NCBI GenBank assembly: GCA_030141605.1
Contig: JAQGDQ010000223.1
Span: forward strand, 62,001 to 126,000
Direction: 5' to 3'
Length of the DNA stretch: 64,000 nt
DNA from: Tubiluchus corallicola
Taxonomy: Eukaryota > Priapulida > Priapulimorpha > Priapulimorphida > Tubiluchidae
A program made the translations under genes and the position numbers. The notes below the pieces were generated by a model. The model was not told where the DNA came from and did no database searches. It worked only from the letters and a program-made list of their open reading frames with translations. Each line of letters opens with the position of its first letter. Position 1 is the stretch's first letter. Positions 62,116 to 64,000 of this stretch are shown here, piece by piece.

Positions 62116-62481
62116 TAACGTAACGTAACGTAACATAACATAACATGATACAATATAACATAATACAATGTAATACAATATAACACAATACAATACAGTG
62201 CAATGCAATGTGACACGACACGACACGACACGACACGACACGCTACGATACGATACGATACGATACGATACGATACGATACTATACGATACGATACGATA
62301 CGATACGATACGATACGATACGATACGATACGATACATACGATACATACAATACAATACAATACAATACAATACAATACAATACAATACAATACAATACA
62401 ATACAATACAATACAATACAATACAATACAATACAATGCAACACAATACAATACCATGCAACACAATACAACACAATGCAA
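62116..62481. repeat. Pentanucleotide arrays (TAACG)n-(ACACG)n-(ATACG)n-(ATACA)n
   Basis: Successive blocks change one base at a time: TAACG/TAACA, CGACA, CGATA, then CAATA. The many ORFs in all frames are by-products. Confidence 0.95.
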
Positions 62482-62768
62482 TCAATATAATATAAAATAA
62501 TATAATAAAATATAATAATAATCTTTATTTAAAGTCGGACTTTGAGATAAACAATTAACAACTAAAGAGCTTTCTGACGACTGTAAATATCAATTTACAA
62601 CTACGTAAATGAGACATAATTACCACACTTCTACACTAAATGCAACGCCGCAGGCAACCTAAGGAAGGGTAACAACAGGTGCTATTTTTAAAGTTTTTGG
62701 TATGACCCGGCCGCAGTATCAAACTCACGACCTCTCGACGGACGCGTTACCACTAGTCTATATCTCAT
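62482..62768 (-). mobile_element. tRNA-derived SINE (possible Meta-type central domain)
   Basis: On the minus strand CTAGTGGTAACGCGTCC (A-box region) and GAGTTTGATACTG (B-box region) form a tRNA-like head, followed by CGGCCGGGTCATACC. Then comes AAAAACTTTAAAAATAGCAC and CTGTTGTTACCC, which resembles from memory the conserved central domain of metazoan MetaSINEs. The 3' end is AAATAAAGATTATTATTATA, a simple-repeat tail running straight into the pentanucleotide array. Confidence 0.65.
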
Positions 62769-64000
62769 GTTCATCATAAGTAAGATAACCTCTTCGGTTC
62801 AAAAATTGGCCAACAATATTGTATATGATGCAGCAATTTGCTCAATTTGTCCAAGGACAATGCTAAATCAGAGGAAACAGACATCAGTGACCTTCACATT
62901 TCCCTACTTCAGGATAAACAATAGTAACTGAATTATTCAACGGTCACGATAAGTGTTTATAACAAGCAATTGCTCATGCTGTTTTTTAATTCTGTATATT
63001 TATCTATTATTTGAATATATTAAAAGCACCATTATGGTAAACAACAAAGCAGGCGAAAAATGTAATAGGCATAAAAATTATTTATAGACTACATGAACTT
63101 TCATAAAGATAGAACCCCGGAGGCGCTTTTTTTCTAGAAGTGGGCTATACAGGTAGTCCTATCAACTTGACTACACTGAACCGAAAAAACTGTTGCCAAA
63201 TAAAAAAGTCAAAACCGCAAAAATAAAAAAAATCGCCGCTAACGTTTTGAAGAACAATGTAGATTAAAAGTAATTCCCAGATAATTAACATTAAGACGCA
63301 ATTATGACATCTGTTCCAGGGCAGTTGAATCTGAGAAATCCATTTCTGTTTCTTTTATTTCGAAAATGGTCACCGTTTTCAAAATGGCCGTCACACATAA
63401 ACGTAATTATGTCATTCATGCAACAATATTAACTAATTCACTTAAAGATTTATTATAAGAAAAGAAAGCAAATTATTTTTATAAACTTGACCTTGCTGAA
63501 TCTAACAAGCTACTACAAGGACCAGAAAATGATGCAAAGCAATTTAAACAGTCTTGTAAGCAAAAAATAAAAATAATCACAGGGTTGCTGACGTATACTA
63601 TATCTACGAGATCGTTGAAAAACTCGCTAATTTCGTCTGAAAGTTATGAAATTTTGCATAATGCCAGAACCCATAATCAACCATAATGGGTGATTAATTT
63701 TGGATACGAGGCCTTTGGAATACCGCTCAATATGGCTGTCATTTCCAAAATAGTCTACAAGATGACTGTTGCTACTTTTTAAAAGCTTGTGGTGGCTAAA
63801 TTTAGGTTTTCAAGGTGCAGAGGTCCGAATCTGATGCTTAAAAACACCTGTGACATCAATTAGGATTTCAAGACGACTGCCAAGAATATTGTTGAGGAGA
63901 CGACCAAGAGGTCCAACGTTCAAATCTGGATCGTCAAATGTTGTAGATGAGAAAATAGACAAGAATTATTAAAATTTAAACAGAAAATTAAGGTGAAAAC
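62769..64000. other. Unassigned intergenic DNA to window end
   Basis: AT-rich. TTTCGAAAATGGTCACCG, TTCAAAATGGCCGTCAC (63360-63395) and ATATGGCTGTCATTTCCAAAA (63730-63750) suggest a diverged internal repeat. No gene is recognised. Confidence 0.4.

Noticed and set aside
62003-62500. Six or more overlapping ORFs with five-residue repeats
   Set aside because: Pentanucleotide arrays are open in several frames on both strands; no real protein is expected.
1-64000. CRISPR array, prokaryotic operon or phage-type system
   Set aside because: Spliced genes and animal transposons show a eukaryotic genome; tandem repeats seen are mini- and microsatellites without spacer structure.

Overview
This window is metazoan nuclear DNA: AT-rich, intron-rich, and dense in microsatellites and small transposon-derived repeats. 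The species cannot be fixed from sequence. A Kv-channel-interacting-protein gene indicates an animal, and the repeat mix (hAT MITEs, Helitron ends, Harbinger and non-LTR fragments, a tRNA-derived SINE) would suit a marine invertebrate. That last point is inference.

Three multi-exon genes can be assembled from exon homology plus phase-consistent splice sites. (1) On the minus strand at 6344-11688 is a complete 5-exon NUS1 gene (Nogo-B receptor, a cis-prenyltransferase subunit) of 263 aa. (2) On the plus strand at 14809-23038 is a complete 8-exon gene for an ArsS-type radical SAM protein (arsenosugar biosynthesis family) of 459 aa, with one GC-AG intron and a probable 3'UTR intron. (3) On the minus strand at 30995-53061 is a KChIP (KCNIP) calcium sensor with 7 coding exons (237 aa in the main model). 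Four candidate alternative first exons all end in the same splice phase. NUS1 and arsS are divergent, about 3.1 kb apart. arsS and KCNIP are convergent, about 8 kb apart. The three genes have no obvious joint function.

The rest is mobile or repetitive DNA. At the left end (1-2266) is a nested structure: a Helitron-like element is interrupted by a 1.3-kb non-autonomous hAT element with a perfect 8-bp target duplication, and that element carries a 96-bp MITE. A second full copy of the MITE lies at 13603-13984 and a second Helitron copy lies in arsS intron 1. A different hAT MITE family occurs at 3616-3973, 49993-50329 and 51501-51835. Non-LTR reverse transcriptase remnants lie at about 12.4-12.96 kb and 29.1-29.44 kb; the latter sits between two roughly 560-bp inverted repeat arms. 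A frameshifted Harbinger transposase fragment with GC-rich terminal inverted repeats is at 58010-58890. A tRNA-derived SINE at 62.5-62.77 kb abuts a 365-bp pentanucleotide array. The KCNIP introns hold most of the microsatellites, several foldback elements and a diverged duplicated segment.

The most interesting points are the intron-bearing animal arsS gene, the set of alternative KCNIP first exons, and the nested transposons with readable target-site duplications.
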